Shown in pieces: positions 39,919 through 50,547 of a stretch of 64,000 bases of DNA; within the stretch, counting starts at the first letter, position 1, and each line of letters starts with the position of its first letter. The DNA is from Epithemia pelagica (lineage: Eukaryota > Bacillariophyta > Bacillariophyceae > Surirellales > Surirellaceae), in contig OX337240.1 in assembly GCA_946965045.2 (NCBI GenBank), forward strand, positions 124,001 through 188,000, written 5' to 3'. Below the pieces are notes generated by a model that worked only from the letters and a program-made list of their open reading frames with translations, was not told the origin of the DNA and did not search any database. A program made the translations under genes and the position numbers.

Positions 39919-40374
39919 TGTTGTTTTTCACTACTGTCGAGTAACGAAAAAGAGCTCTTTTGCAAAATTGTGTGTTTCTAGATTATCGTGTGCAAGCTAT
40001 GAATCGCTCCTGCTTATGCGTTGAGCGTTGACTCGTAGATTGGTGCGTTGATCGACCAAATTGGCGGTCCCAATTGTTTATGGACGACCTTGCTGCCTCT
40101 TCTGAGATTGGTGGCTCCCTAAGTAGCGTCCGTTTACTTAGGAGCCAGTACCGTTATTGCTCTGGCTATGGGAGTCGTTGTTTAGAGCGGCATGAGTGTT
40201 ACATAGCCGTCGTCCAAATCCCATGTTGAGATGAGTCGTTCGTCTTTGTTGATTTGTGATTTGTGAGAGGCGGCGGTTCAATGATGCGTTGGGCGTGTTG
40301 TGTCATGGGAATTCTGTCTCTGTCCCCCATTGTTCCCCACGTGTAGTTAGGCCCTTGCGTACAGTATTTGAACA
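39919..40374 (-). repeat. 5' LTR
   Basis: 456 bp, TG...CA ends, same as 34088-34543 with one visible substitution. The host GATTCG follows at 40375. It is separated from the gag ATG by about 40 bp, in which I do not recognise a canonical initiator-tRNA primer site. Confidence 0.95.
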
Positions 40375-41556
40375 GATTCGACAATCACTACCAAGAGAAA
40401 TTCCACTAGAAGGAAAAGACGACAAATCATTGATTTTTCGGGCAATGATTATTTGGGCTTGGCACACAGTGCACAGTGGAGGACAGTATCATGCAGTCGA
40501 AGGACGATATAAGCAAGCAGTGACAAGCCTACAACAGAACGACAATCTAGCTGCTGCGGCACCACCCCTAACGGGTTCCACGTTCCACTGGATCTCGCTC
40601 AGGCTCAGCGCATCGACATAACAATAACGCAGAATATGCTTTTGAGTCTGACGCGGTTCGACTCGGACCATCGCATACCGTCTGTGACGTTAGCTGACAT
40701 GTCTGCGACTCCCTGCTGAGCCATGTTGGGTTCCACATCGAGTCTCATGTCATGTATATCGAAGGGTGGACCAATACAGAATCTAACTAGTGGCGCTTCA
40801 CGAAAAGGAATGCCATGTGTGGCGGCGGTACGGTGTGGCGATGATGACTGCCATCTCAGGAACAAATGAGGACATTCCAGTGTTTGCAGTATGCACAATG
40901 GCTCAACAATAGACGGAAAAGGAGTCTATGTTTTCGCTTTCCTGGAGAGTTCGATCGACGAGGACTGCTGAACTAAGGAGATGCTTGTCAATGTCACGAA
41001 AAAGCGGCACAAGGCAGTCATCGTCTGTTCAATGGCAGACTTCTCAGTCTTTTGCTGTTTTGTAGCTGTGTTCTCCTCCTTGTTGTTCTCGCAGAATGCA
41101 ATGGGGTGTTGTTTCTCCGTGGAGTACTCGTTCGACTTCAGAATGTTTCCCTGTTTCGTATTCCCTGTTTCGTATTTAGCGCTTCACATCCAAACTTCAT
41201 TGAGTTCTTTCGAGTTTTGGAGAGGATCCGTGTCCCCGCTGGGGCGCCTCGTTATCTACTGGATCCACGTTCGCCGAGCCTCCACCAGGCTCCAATTCCT
41301 CGCAAGAGCTCACAAGACAACGAGAACCAGAAAATAACATGAGCACAGCTGTGGTGCCACCACAAACACAAATGGGTCAAGTAAGAATCCACAAATGGGT
41401 CAAGTAAGAATACGTGATGGCCTAACAAACATTCCAAGAATTTGATTCACGTTTAAATTACTTTAAATGACCAACCTGACGTTGGAGCACTGTTGTGATT
41501 GACATCGTTCGAATTCTGTTATTAGATGGCTCACTTACACTTAGACTAGTTTACCT
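40375..41556. other. Flank of the retrotransposon, no supported gene
   Basis: On the minus strand a short frame begins near 40434 (MICRLFLLVEFLLVVIVES), a signal-peptide-like stretch. Across the insertion it would continue for only a few codons before a stop, so it might be the original 5' end of the kinase gene or chance. Near 41342-41405 CACAAATGGGTCAAGTAAGAAT is partly repeated. Confidence 0.4.
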
Positions 41557-41934
41557 TTAGGTGCTGCCACTACCCCCCTTGCCACTACCCTTCTTCTTGC
41601 CGTATGGCAATTCTCGTTCCTCCTGCGAGGACAGATCTCGTTCCTGCGAGGAGGGAAGAGCATCCATCATCTTGCCCTTGCCACCACCCTTCTTGCCGTA
41701 TGGCAATTCTCGTTCCTCCTGCGAGGAGAGATCTCGTTCCTGCGAGGAGGGAAGAGCATCCATCATGGAATCTTCAGTATCCAAGCCGGCATGGGCAGTC
41801 GTCGAGGACTCGAGAAGGCGCTTCTGGGGAAGACGGACGTGCATCTGTTGAGCATCGACAACAAGGGCCACGAGAACAACGACCGCCATGAAGGACAACA
41901 TCTTGAAACCAAAACGAACAGGAAAGAGACTCAT
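41557..41934 (-). CDS. Small secreted Ser/Glu and Gly/Lys repeat protein
   Basis: 125 residues from the ATG at 41934. The signal peptide is FKMLSFMAVVVLVALVVDA. The mature part is HVRLPQKRLL, a Ser/Thr/Ala stretch, and two tandem copies of a unit of about 32 residues beginning MMDALPSSQERDLSSQEERE and ending LPYGKKGGGKGK. The DNA repeat is about 96 bp and nearly exact. The charge pattern alternates acidic Ser/Glu and basic Gly/Lys blocks. Such proteins are common among diatom secreted or frustule-associated proteins; no function can be assigned. Confidence 0.7.
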   Translation of the reverse strand: MSLFPVRFGFKMLSFMAVVVLVALVVDAQQMHVRLPQKRLLESSTTAHAGLDTEDSMMDALPSSQERDLSSQEERELPYGKKGGGKGKMMDALPSSQERDLSSQEERELPYGKKKGSGKGGSGST

Positions 41935-42247
41935 GATGATCTTCTTGTGCTCGACTTGTTTTGTCTTGGAGGAACTGGTATGCAAATTGAGCTTTGCAAA
42001 ATTGTGAGAATGTCAGACGCAGTGGTTCTGCGGGGTCTTAAAAGTTTGAAACGATACAAAAGATCTTTGGGCCTCCTTGAAATCTTTGGGAGGCCATCAA
42101 TTATTGCTTATCCACCGGTGTTTTATCGCAATAGGAGATTGAGTACTTTCTCCATGTTCCATTTCCATAATACAAAAAATGAGGTCATCGAGTCCATCCG
42201 GTGACCTTCGCTGGTGAACGAAAACCTCCGACTGGGAGTGCAAAGAG
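41935..42247. other. Intergenic, no supported gene
   Basis: Upstream region of the secreted repeat protein gene. AGATCTTTGGGCCTCCTTGAAATCTTTGGGAGG near 42060 contains a short imperfect direct repeat. Nothing else is seen. Confidence 0.55.
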
Positions 42248-42249
42248 TA

Positions 42250-42854
42250 AGGGCTGGGTAAGCCGATCCATGTTCGGCTAAGTAGGTTCAGTACAAAAGC
42301 TACGTAGCGTACATAAAATCCCATAGTACACGTATTACCTGAAATGGTAGGAAGTCCGAAAAAATGCAAAAACACTCCACGATGACGGCGAGATCCGTTG
42401 ATGCCGCATGCATTTACCGATGCATCGCATCAACATCCTACTACTGTAAGTTGTTTGAGTTTGCTAGTATTACTGTGTTCTGCAGCTACAGAAGATTTGT
42501 CGCGTTGGATCAAAAGGTATACTCATTTTTCTGTGGTGATGTAATCCAAAAACCTTCCTAACTCATTCATTTTTCAAGGGTGCCTGAATCAAAGTGAAAG
42601 CATAGTTGATCTAGTAGTAAAGAGTCTTATTCTAGAAGTGATTCAGGCAGGCTCAATTGTTCAGGAAGTTATTGCCATGGGGGTGATTTCTTCGACCATT
42701 GTCGAGCGATGGTTTCCGGATTGCATTGTTTCTCGTGGCAGCAAGTTTTCGATTTGTGACCATTCGCCCCACTTGTTACAGTGATGAAAATAGTACTACG
42801 TAGCTTAATGTACTGAGCCTACTTAGCCGAACATGGATCGGCTTACCCAGCCCT
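42250..42854. mobile_element. 605-bp MITE with about 60-bp inverted termini and TA target duplication
   Basis: Left end AGGGCTGGGTAAGCCGATCC at 42250; right end is its reverse complement ending at 42854. The arms match for about 60 bp (with TTCGGCTAAGTAGG, CAGTACA and GCTACGTAG). TA flanks both sides (42248-42249 and 42855-42856). The interior holds no credible protein but has a local palindrome near 42405 (GATGCCGCATGC...GATGCATCGCATC). It fits a non-autonomous TA-target DNA transposon such as Tc1/mariner-type; the family is uncertain. Confidence 0.88.
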
Positions 42855-42856
42855 TA

Positions 42857-43055
42857 GTCTTGTGTCGGAGGTCGGAGGAATGCCGGCTGCACCGTACAAT
42901 AGATATACGAGTATGGGACGAAAAATTCCACCGTGACAGCGTAGACACAGCGCACGATCAGGTATGTGGTGGGGCTTAATTAGAGTGTTACGCTTAAAGT
43001 CTCAGTTTACTGACAATTTGTCAGTACAGAGAGAAATTCACAGTAACAAAACAAC
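42857..43055. other. Short intergenic gap
   Basis: About 200 bp with no recognised feature between the MITE and the SET-domain gene. Confidence 0.5.
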
Positions 43056-44740
43056 GTGGAGCACAACGATCCGGAGGGAGGACACTCCATCTCAATGCCG
43101 AACCTCCGTGCCCCTTTCCTCTTCTGGAGACTCGACGACCCAATGATCCTACCTTGCTTGCCATGGACCAACAAGATGTGGTACACGCTCGTTGACCCCG
43201 CTTGTTGGAAGGACAAACAGCACCCGCTCTCTTTCCATTCGATCCGATCTTCGACCGTCTTTCAATGGGTTGCCACCAGGTGCAGTCCCACTTGGTATTC
43301 CATCCTCTCCGTCCTGTCCTTGTCGTCGTCGTCATCGTCACAACAAGCCTATGGTAGAGCCACAGTCAGTCGAACCAACTACAACAACCGCCAGTGGTGG
43401 TGGCCCTTTGCATCGACGCACCCAACTCCGGCACAACAACAACAATCATCGTCGGACGATCCCCTCCCCTTGCTGGTTCCCGAAGAATCCGATCCCACCC
43501 ATGCCCATGTATTTGCCTTGTTGCGAGAAGCCGTGATTCGAGAAAAGGGTGGCTATGTCCATGCCGATTTGGGATTTCTCTCACCGGCACCAAGTGGTCC
43601 CATTCGAGGTTTGGGCATGGTCCAAGATTCCGACCATTCCTGTCGAACCCAGTGCAAACCAGGAACTTCGGCGGAAAAACGAAGTTGGATAAAAACGAAA
43701 CAAGTGCGACAAAAATGTTTGCGCAAATACAATCCCCAAAAATGTCAAGAATTGTTGGGCGCCGAACTGACCCTGGCCTCGCACTTGAATAACCACTGGA
43801 CCACCACGAGACGGAACAAACGCCCGCGCAATTGTATCAACAAGAAGAAGTCTTGTTACGCATTCCCCTGTCGTATCAAATGACCCGATCGGTCGCGATT
43901 GAAACCTTGTCCGCCTTGATCCCCGACGAGGTTCAAACCAAGCACAATTTTCATACCTTGGACGATGCCGCCCTCCTCACACTGCTCTTGGCCCATGAAC
44001 GAGGATTGGGTCGGTATTCGAAATGGTATCCCTACCTCTTATCGCTTCCGGACGAACCCACGTGTGGGTATTCCCGTTCCCTGCGGCCCCAAATGCTGGA
44101 TGCCCTTGAAGCCATGCGGCATGAATTGGCCATGGATGTCGAAGGCTGGTCGGCGGAAATTGTCAAGGCCGCCTTGTACGCAGATCGGATTGAAGATGGC
44201 TTGTCCAATGATATTGGGGAGTACATCCAAACACCTCCCGGCGTGTCCAAACCGGCCAATTTGAAATGGGCCCTGTGTACCGTCTCGTCCCGCGCCACGG
44301 CCGGCCACGAAGAACATGGATCTCTGCGGACGCGGGGCAAGACGGGGTCCACCTTTTGCCACGAGGCCCATCGTTCGGGGGGACAAAATCCCAAGAGGAT
44401 AAACCAATCCAGCGGTGTGTACAGGGGAACATTGTAGATGGCCTAAAGTTCCTGACCCTTGCGCAGAGGTCGAGGTTGTCCGTGTCGAAGTCTCCGTACC
44501 ACAAAGGTCCCTCGGACATGGTCGGTATGATTTTTAAACAGTTTGCTCGATGGATGATTGTGTTGATGTTGATGGGTATAGGAGACATGAGCATCGACAA
44601 AGTCTCCCCGCGCAATGCGTTCGGTACCATTCAATTCAATGAACCCGCCCGCATTGACATCGCGATTGATCAAATCCAAGAGTGGCACGAGTCTGTGGGT
44701 TTTTTTGACCATAATGCTGGAATGAATTATTTGATGTGAA
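43056..44740 (+). pseudogene. SET-domain methyltransferase (Rubisco-LSMT-like) with internal inversion
   Basis: The plus-strand N-terminal part (GGYVHADLGFLSPAPSGP...) is followed, after a frameshift near 43.83 kb, by LLRIPLSYQMTRS, LDDAALLTLLLAHERGLGRYSKWYPYLLSLP and WALCTVSSRATAGHEEHGSLR, the pattern of SET proteins of the Rubisco LSMT/SETD3 type. The plus strand then becomes nonsense. The missing part lies on the minus strand of 44325-44691: LVPLLDLINRDVNAGGFIEL, TFVVRRLRHGQPRPLRKGQEL, one TAG, then YNVPLYTPLDWFILLGFCPPERW. Thus about 370 bp have been inverted inside the gene. No function is expected. The start codon is uncertain; several ATGs occur near 43.1-43.2 kb. Confidence 0.75.
44325..44691 (-). 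other. Inverted segment of the SET gene
   Basis: Minus-strand reading gives the core SET motif VPLLDLIN (NH-box region) and the terminal YNVP motif of the same domain whose first half is on the plus strand. The left breakpoint lies within the GGATCTCTGCGG codons at 44318-44330 and the right one just after 44691. Confidence 0.72.
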
Positions 44741-45525
44741 TATGGCAATGGGTTGTCATTTGCGTTGCATCACGTTGCCTATGCACGTCATTTCACACAG
44801 GTACTAGAGGGGAAACGAAACGGCAAGATGCGTAACCATGGCAACGCCGTTGGTGCATGCAAAAGCGCCATGATTGTCAAACGTTTCGGTCGAGTCGGCA
44901 TCCTGGTCGGACCGATTCAAGGGTATCGAAAGTTCTGGAAGAAGTTTAGTATTATTTGTTTCTTTGTCGCCAATGGGTTTGTCCACACCATGTGGTCGAT
45001 TCCAGATCCTCCATAGCAAGTCCATGACATCCCGTCCCTGATTCGCCAACTTTTTGGCAAGAAAATATTATCAACGATTTCCACGAGACAAGCTCGTAAC
45101 TTGTTTGATGTGGAAGAACAGAGTGCTCCTATAGACTTTCTCAAAAACCAAGGGACTGGCTATCGAGTGACAAGCATACCTAGTGCGACCATATGAGCAA
45201 GAGCAACAAACGACGAGCAGTGCCTCGTCACCGTCGTCTTGAACAGATCGAGTGGCAATTCCTCATGTATCGAGTCATAGGTGGTAGACTCTACATTGGT
45301 TGTGGTTTTGTTGTTTTGTTCGGGACACATTTTAGGAGTTAACTTTACTCCTAGTCTCCTCTCTAGAGAGTGATTCCTAGGAGTAGCAACGATAGAACGA
45401 GCCCGCCCCTCTCCAACTCCAACGGCGGCCAACCAAGAAGTCGATCCAGCCTCCGATCCAAATCGGAAGCTCCAAGGGACGCTTGCAAGAATGGATGGTA
45501 CCACAACCAAATAGCCAAGCAATCA
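44741..45525. other. Region between SET relic and transporter relic
   Basis: No confident gene. Minus-strand frames around 44.8-45.15 kb (NKLRACLVEIVDNIFLPKSW) look weakly coding and could be further displaced fragments. A hairpin TAGGAGT-TAACTTT-ACTCCTA lies near 45331-45351. Confidence 0.4.
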
Positions 45526-47288
45526 TGACGAAGTGTTTCAACAACGACAACAACTATCGAATCGACGCAGCCGCCACCACCTCAATCCTCTCCGTCTTCT
45601 CACTATCAATCCATTCCCAATGCCCAACCAGCAGCATCAGCACCATCATCCTCGTTGCCACGAGAAGACCCGTTGGAAACTACTGGCAACGCGGAACCAA
45701 ACCACCACGAGTCAGACTCGGCAACAGCAGAACCTCTACCTCCATTGTATCCCATACACGCTCGACCACCTCAATCCTCTCCGTCTTCTCACTATCAGTC
45801 CATTCCCAATGCCCAACCAGCAGCATCAGCACCATCATCCTCGTTGCCACGAGAAGACCCATTGGAAACTACTGGCAACGCGGAACCAAACCACCACGAG
45901 TCAGACTCGGCAACAGCAGAACCTCTACCTCCATTGTATCCCATACACGCTCGACCACCTCAATCCTCTCCGTCTTCTCACTATCAGTCCATTCCCAATG
46001 CCCAACCAGCAGCATCAGCACCATCATCCTTGTTGCCACGAGAAGACCCATTGGAAACTACTGGCAACGCGGAACCAAACCACCACGAGTCAGACTCGGC
46101 AACAGCAGAACCTCTACCTCCATTGTATCCCATACACGCTCGACCACCTCAATCCTCTCCGTCTTCTCACTATCAGTCCATTCCCAATGCCCAACCAGCA
46201 GCATCAGCACCATCATCCTTGTTGCCACGAGAAGACCCATTGGAAACTACTGGCAACGCGGAACCAAACCACCACGAGTCAGACTCGGCAACAGCAGAAC
46301 CTCTACCTCCATTGTATCCCATACACGCTCGACCACCTCAATCCTCTCCGTCTTCTCACTATCAGTCCATTCCCAATGCCCAACCAGCAGCATCAGCACC
46401 ATCATCCTTGTTGCCACGAGAAGACCCATTGGAAACTACTGGCAACGCGGAACCAAACCACCACGAGTCAGACTCGGCAACAGCAGAACCTCTACCTCCA
46501 TTGTATCCCATACACGCTCGCATGGCCTTGATCAAGAGCAATTTGGGACCGGGTTGTTTGGATTTGCCCCATGCCTTTGCGTTAATGGCTGGAAATGGAT
46601 CGTCGTCTGCGACGACGTTGGCTTCGTATGGACCGGCACTGGCCTTGTTTGCCCTCATTTGTACCCAAGGCATTTACAGCATGTGTCAAGCCTGGTTGAA
46701 ACAAGTCTGCCATTACGACACCTTGCCGCTACCGCAATCATCCCATGTTAGCGAATCGACGACAATGGCAGCCGCAGCTGTGAATCCTCCCCATGACACG
46801 TCGGGATCCAGCACGGAATCCTCGTTGCATGGGACTCAACGAGCCTTGGGACGAGAAATTTCCACCGCCTCGTCCTCCTCGTCCTCCTCCGCTTCCGACC
46901 ACCACGAGGTTCCATCCTTGCAAACCTTTTCGCATGTCGCCCAAGTCGCCTTGGGTGGATCCTTCACGGCCCGTCGTTTGGTCCAAGTCCTCTCGTTGTT
47001 TGTCCGACAGGGCGGGGTCTGTTGTATCTTTTTGAGTTTGTCTCGACCAATTTGCAAGCCTCTCTGTCGTGGGAAGTCTCAAATGACATAGCCTTGCTCG
47101 GTATCACACTGGTCATGTGTGGCCTCGTCTTTTGCGATGGATTCACGACCTCAGTTGGCTCGTGATCATGCCATTGCCACGGCCACCATTGCCGGATTGA
47201 TTCAATTTGTGCAAAACCAACCACAACAGAACGGCGACAACAACGACGACATGTATGCTCAGGCTCCTCACAATTTAGAGCGTGGTTA
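45526..47288 (+). pseudogene. Amino-acid transporter (AAAP type) relic with repeat-expanded N-terminus
   Basis: After a Pro/Ser-rich region made of 63-residue repeats, the frame continues ALIKSNLGPGCLDLPHAFALMAGN...YGPALALFALICTQGIYSMC, the first two membrane helices of the auxin/amino-acid permease family (motif IKSNLGPG.LNLP). A Ser-rich insert follows, then LQTFSHVAQVALG and VQVLSLFVRQGGVCC. The next helix (YLFEFVSTNLQASLSWEV...ALLGITLVMCGLVF) is in another frame. A further frame near 47150-47280 ends MYAQAPHNLERG and may be the original tail. Only about three helices remain out of the usual eleven, so it is a truncated pseudogene. No clean start codon is found upstream of the repeats. Confidence 0.7.
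45571..46518 (+). repeat. 189-bp tandem repeat, five copies
   Basis: The units begin CCACCTCAATCCTCTCCGTC, with later copies following at 189-bp spacing; internal copies differ by only a few bases. 189 is 63 codons, and all three plus-strand frames as well as one minus-strand frame stay open through the array. In the transporter frame the unit encodes RPPQSSPSSHYQSIPNAQ... and TAEPLPPLYPIHA. Confidence 0.95.
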
Positions 47289-47568
47289 ATGGTCGAAGAT
47301 GTGTGAAGGAAATCGAAACGACCAGTGTCAAAACCTTTTGTCTTGGATCGACAGCACCAACAAGAGCAACAAAGGGTCGTTTCATCCATTAGCCGCTTTC
47401 CACAACCAACAACCAAACACTGCTTCAACCAAGACAACTCCCCAACACTGCTTCAACCACGACAACTCCCCAACCACAAGAACGCCGTTGTCGTCGCAAA
47501 CGGACCCAGCTGTCGATCGAACCAGAAACAGGTGCGACCACCAGCACCACCACTTGGACCAGGTTCAT
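47289..47568. other. Gap between transporter relic and transposase gene
   Basis: 280 bp, including a short duplication (CACTGCTTCAACCA(A/C)GACAACTCCCCAA twice near 47419-47475). No gene is supported. Confidence 0.55.
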
Positions 47569-50119
47569 TCAGGGCTCATCCATGAGTTGATCTTCATCGA
47601 CTGGAAGGTCTGTGGCAGGCAGTGGTTGGCTTTCAAGCGGCACATGTTTCTGGTTCTCCCAACAATCCACCAGTCGTTGGATCAAGTCCAACTTTTTTCC
47701 TGATAGTGGTAACTTGAACTGTTGGCACTTGGCCCTCAGTGTGGTAACAGTGATTGGGACCCCCTCCATGACCTGCTCAATTGAAGGTTACAGGGCTTCC
47801 ATCCGACTTAACTCCTCTGCTCGGACTCGTTTCTGTTCTTGCTGTTCTTGTTCTGACAGTTCTTCCTTTTCTCTAATCTTTGACCGAGATGTTTGGCGGA
47901 TATGGTGGTACTGGCAGGGTCCAACGACTTTCCCTCGACAGCAAACACATGAACATGGCATTGTTGCAGCCATTATCTCTTTTTCTTTTGAATACATTGA
48001 GTCCTTCGATCCGATAACTTCATGAAACGAGTTGCTTCCGGAAACAGAGTCCAGGTTGGGTAGCTTTGTCCTGTCTGTAAAAGCAACAAGATCGTACCCG
48101 GCATCCCGGAGCATGGTGTACTCACCAAAATTGTCTGTTGCATATCCAACGTGACGATTGTCAATCCCATACTTGCCTTTCTTGAGAAACTCTCTTGACT
48201 GGGCTTGGGCAAGGCTGTCCCAGTTGACCTTCATTTTTGGCAAAACTTTCCGCAGCTGGTAGAAACGATCCAGTGCTGTGGCACACCGTGTCCCATGCTC
48301 AGATGTCCTCGTCAGCTCCAGCTCCCTGATCTTGTCTTTTGCAACCTTCCCTGCCGCATCGTGTGGTCCCTTGAAATGAAACTTCATTGCGAATCTGTGT
48401 TTGGGTGGATTGCAGTCATGGCGTTCACCATAAGTTGCCAGTGAATGAAAATTGTGCTTACACTTGTACTGTGAGGCACAATTGTCCGACCATATTACAG
48501 CAACCTGGATCGGAGCAAGGTACCTCTGCACCTGGTCGAGACAGGCATTGTGGAACACATGGTTGTTCTTTTTGCCCTTTGACATTGAAGGGCCAAAAAA
48601 GTAGAAGCATTCCACTGTGCAGGTCCATACATCTTCTGTTTCCCCAGTGTCGCTAACAATGATGGGAACCGTTCGAGCAGAGTGCAAGACCATGAAGATA
48701 TCAAGGACGGCATGGTTGTCCACAGAGCTGTTATCAGTTTGGGCAGCACGCAGATCCACTGTAGCTGAAAAATCAGTGAGCACAACGGCTGTCCCTGGCT
48801 CCACTGTCTTGATATCAGTGAGACGACATCGGTTGATCCATTCTGCTTCAGCTTCGTGCGTTCGGCATATTTCCAACTGGTGCTCCAATTTCTGAACCAG
48901 ATCCCCGACTGACAATTCTACATCAGCTAGCTCTATCTGAGTATTTTGTTTTCCTTTGGCGTCTGTGCCACTTTGCGGGGCATATACCCATTCTTTTGCA
49001 GCAACTCTCAAAGATGAATTCAACAAAGCTGAACAATGGATGAACTGCTTGTACTTGTTCCTGACACCACAATTTTGGCAACTATTGTGTGTACAATGCC
49101 ATGGGATCATCTTCGGTGCCATGGCATGGGGATCACAGGGATTACAGCGAAGCATTGGTTGTGCCTCCAGCCCACAGCACGTCGACAACACAAGGTCAAA
49201 GCTTCTTTTCCATAGAGCTTGTTCCAACAATAAACCGCGTCCCTGAAGGTTGTCCTCATCTTCTCAAAATGCGCGGTGAGTTGGGCAGTCACATGTGTCA
49301 AGCTCATCTTGTAGATGAGGGTTCTCCGTGATTGCATTCTTCAGTGCAATCACGTACTCATTGAGTGCACTTGTGTGCAGGTTCACACATGACTGTTCTT
49401 TCGGGGCTTTGCAACACTTGCAACAGTTTGTGCGAAAAACTGTTTCTGATATTGTTTTGTCTGGGTTTCGTTGCATCCACGTTTTGTACAAGTCCAACCT
49501 TGTAAATGTCATGTAACGATCATGCCACAGTGGATCATTGAAGATCCGAAGGGGATGGCGTTCTGCCACCCCATTCACCATAATCTTGACGACTCGTGCA
49601 GAGTCTGTGTCGATGCGTGTGCCGTTGTGCACCTCATCATGCACGTAATCATTAACCAGGCTGTGTGCCTCATCAACATAGCAATCAGAACGTGTTGTAC
49701 GGTCATGACATTGGAATATTTCATTTTTTTCTGTCATGACTCTGGCACTTTCAAATGCCTTTCTAATCAACTGAGTCCCCCGGGCTGGTAGTCCCAAACA
49801 CTGGTAGAGTCTGGAACGGAAAGGTGCGTTATCAGCATCAAGAACCGCAGCTGTTGCAACAGCACGTACAGCATCATGGATTTGTCCAGGACGTGTGCCC
49901 TCCCCTTTATGAATATCAAGAAACTTCCTTACTCCGCTTGCGATAGTTTCTGCGGGCGAACGTTCTTGGTCTTGCCGTTTCAGAGCGTTGCAATTCACCT
50001 CCAATTCTGGATATTGATTCAGTATACGCCTGATGCATTCGACATATACCTCTAGACCATGATTAGCATTGTTGCTTGTTCCTGCTTTGGTCATTTTTTC
50101 AATTGGAACAACCAACGTA
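47569..50119 (-). pseudogene. DDE-like transposase with SAP domain, C-terminal part
   Basis: Minus strand, continuing from 60195-61005 once the inserted transposon is removed. Segments in order: VEVYVECIRRILNQYPELEVN, a region ending TNCCKCCKAPKEQSCVN, then Cys-rich MLRCNPCDP...CTHNSCQNCG, a probable catalytic core (VVLTDFSATVDL, VAVIWSDNCASQYKCKHNF, FKGPHDAAGKVAKDKIRE: three acidic blocks), CSCVCCRGK, and a C-terminal SAP domain (TTLRAKCQQFKLPLSGKKLDLIQRLVDCW). Damage: a double frame change near 49200-49290 and a TAA at 47788-47790 in frame before the SAP part. I know similar proteins only as uncharacterised transposon ORFs of algae and oomycetes; the DDE assignment is inference. Confidence 0.6.
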
Positions 50120-50139
50120 CACTGCACATCACTTTGCTA

Positions 50140-50410
50140 CTGAACAACAGTTTTCCCTGTTGTTTTATTTTTATTCAGAATTTTTGCTACTGATTACTCT
50201 CTTTTTTTATCTCGTAATTTTTAATCACCATTACAGTTTGATTAAGGGCTCTATTCCGCAATCCATACTGATCACTGTCGTAATCAGAACACTATCTTCT
50301 GAATTATCAACATTCAATGCAATCCTACCGTATTTGAGTAAAGCAACGAAACATTCTGTTTAAGAAGATTTATTCAAATCTATCATTGTGAATAAAGATT
50401 GCAACACAGA
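50140..50410. repeat. AT-rich subterminal repeats, left end
   Basis: Repeated ATTCA(G/A)A, GATTAAG and GAATAA-type motifs in both orientations, for example TTTATTCAGAATT, TTTGATTAAGG and TTTATTCAAATC. They are similar to those at the right end and are candidate transposase-binding sites, as in other CACTA elements. Confidence 0.6.
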
Positions 50411-50547
50411 AAAAGACGACGAGACACATACGCGACGAGAGAGATGAGGAGAGAGAGAGAAAAAAAGCTTTGTGATGATAAATGAAGGAACAAAAGGTTG
50501 ACGAGAGATGAGAGGGACTACATACAGCAATACAAATCACATAGTGT

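Larger units (their letters stand above)
34088..40374 (-). mobile_element. Complete Ty1/copia (CoDi-like) LTR retrotransposon
   Basis: 6.29 kb, minus strand, with 456-bp LTRs at each end (TGTT...AACA), gag, pol and a purine tract GAGGGAG just before the 3' LTR. The host bases GATTCG lie on both outer sides, giving a 6-bp target duplication. The LTRs differ at one position that I can see (GTCCCC/GTTCCC near 34499 and 40331), so insertion is very recent. Gag and pol share one frame with a single TGA between them. The order protease-integrase-RT-RNase H defines Ty1/copia. Confidence 0.95.

Noticed and set aside
45571-46518. CRISPR-like array
   Set aside because: The units are contiguous 189-bp tandem repeats without unique spacers, in a eukaryotic coding relic.
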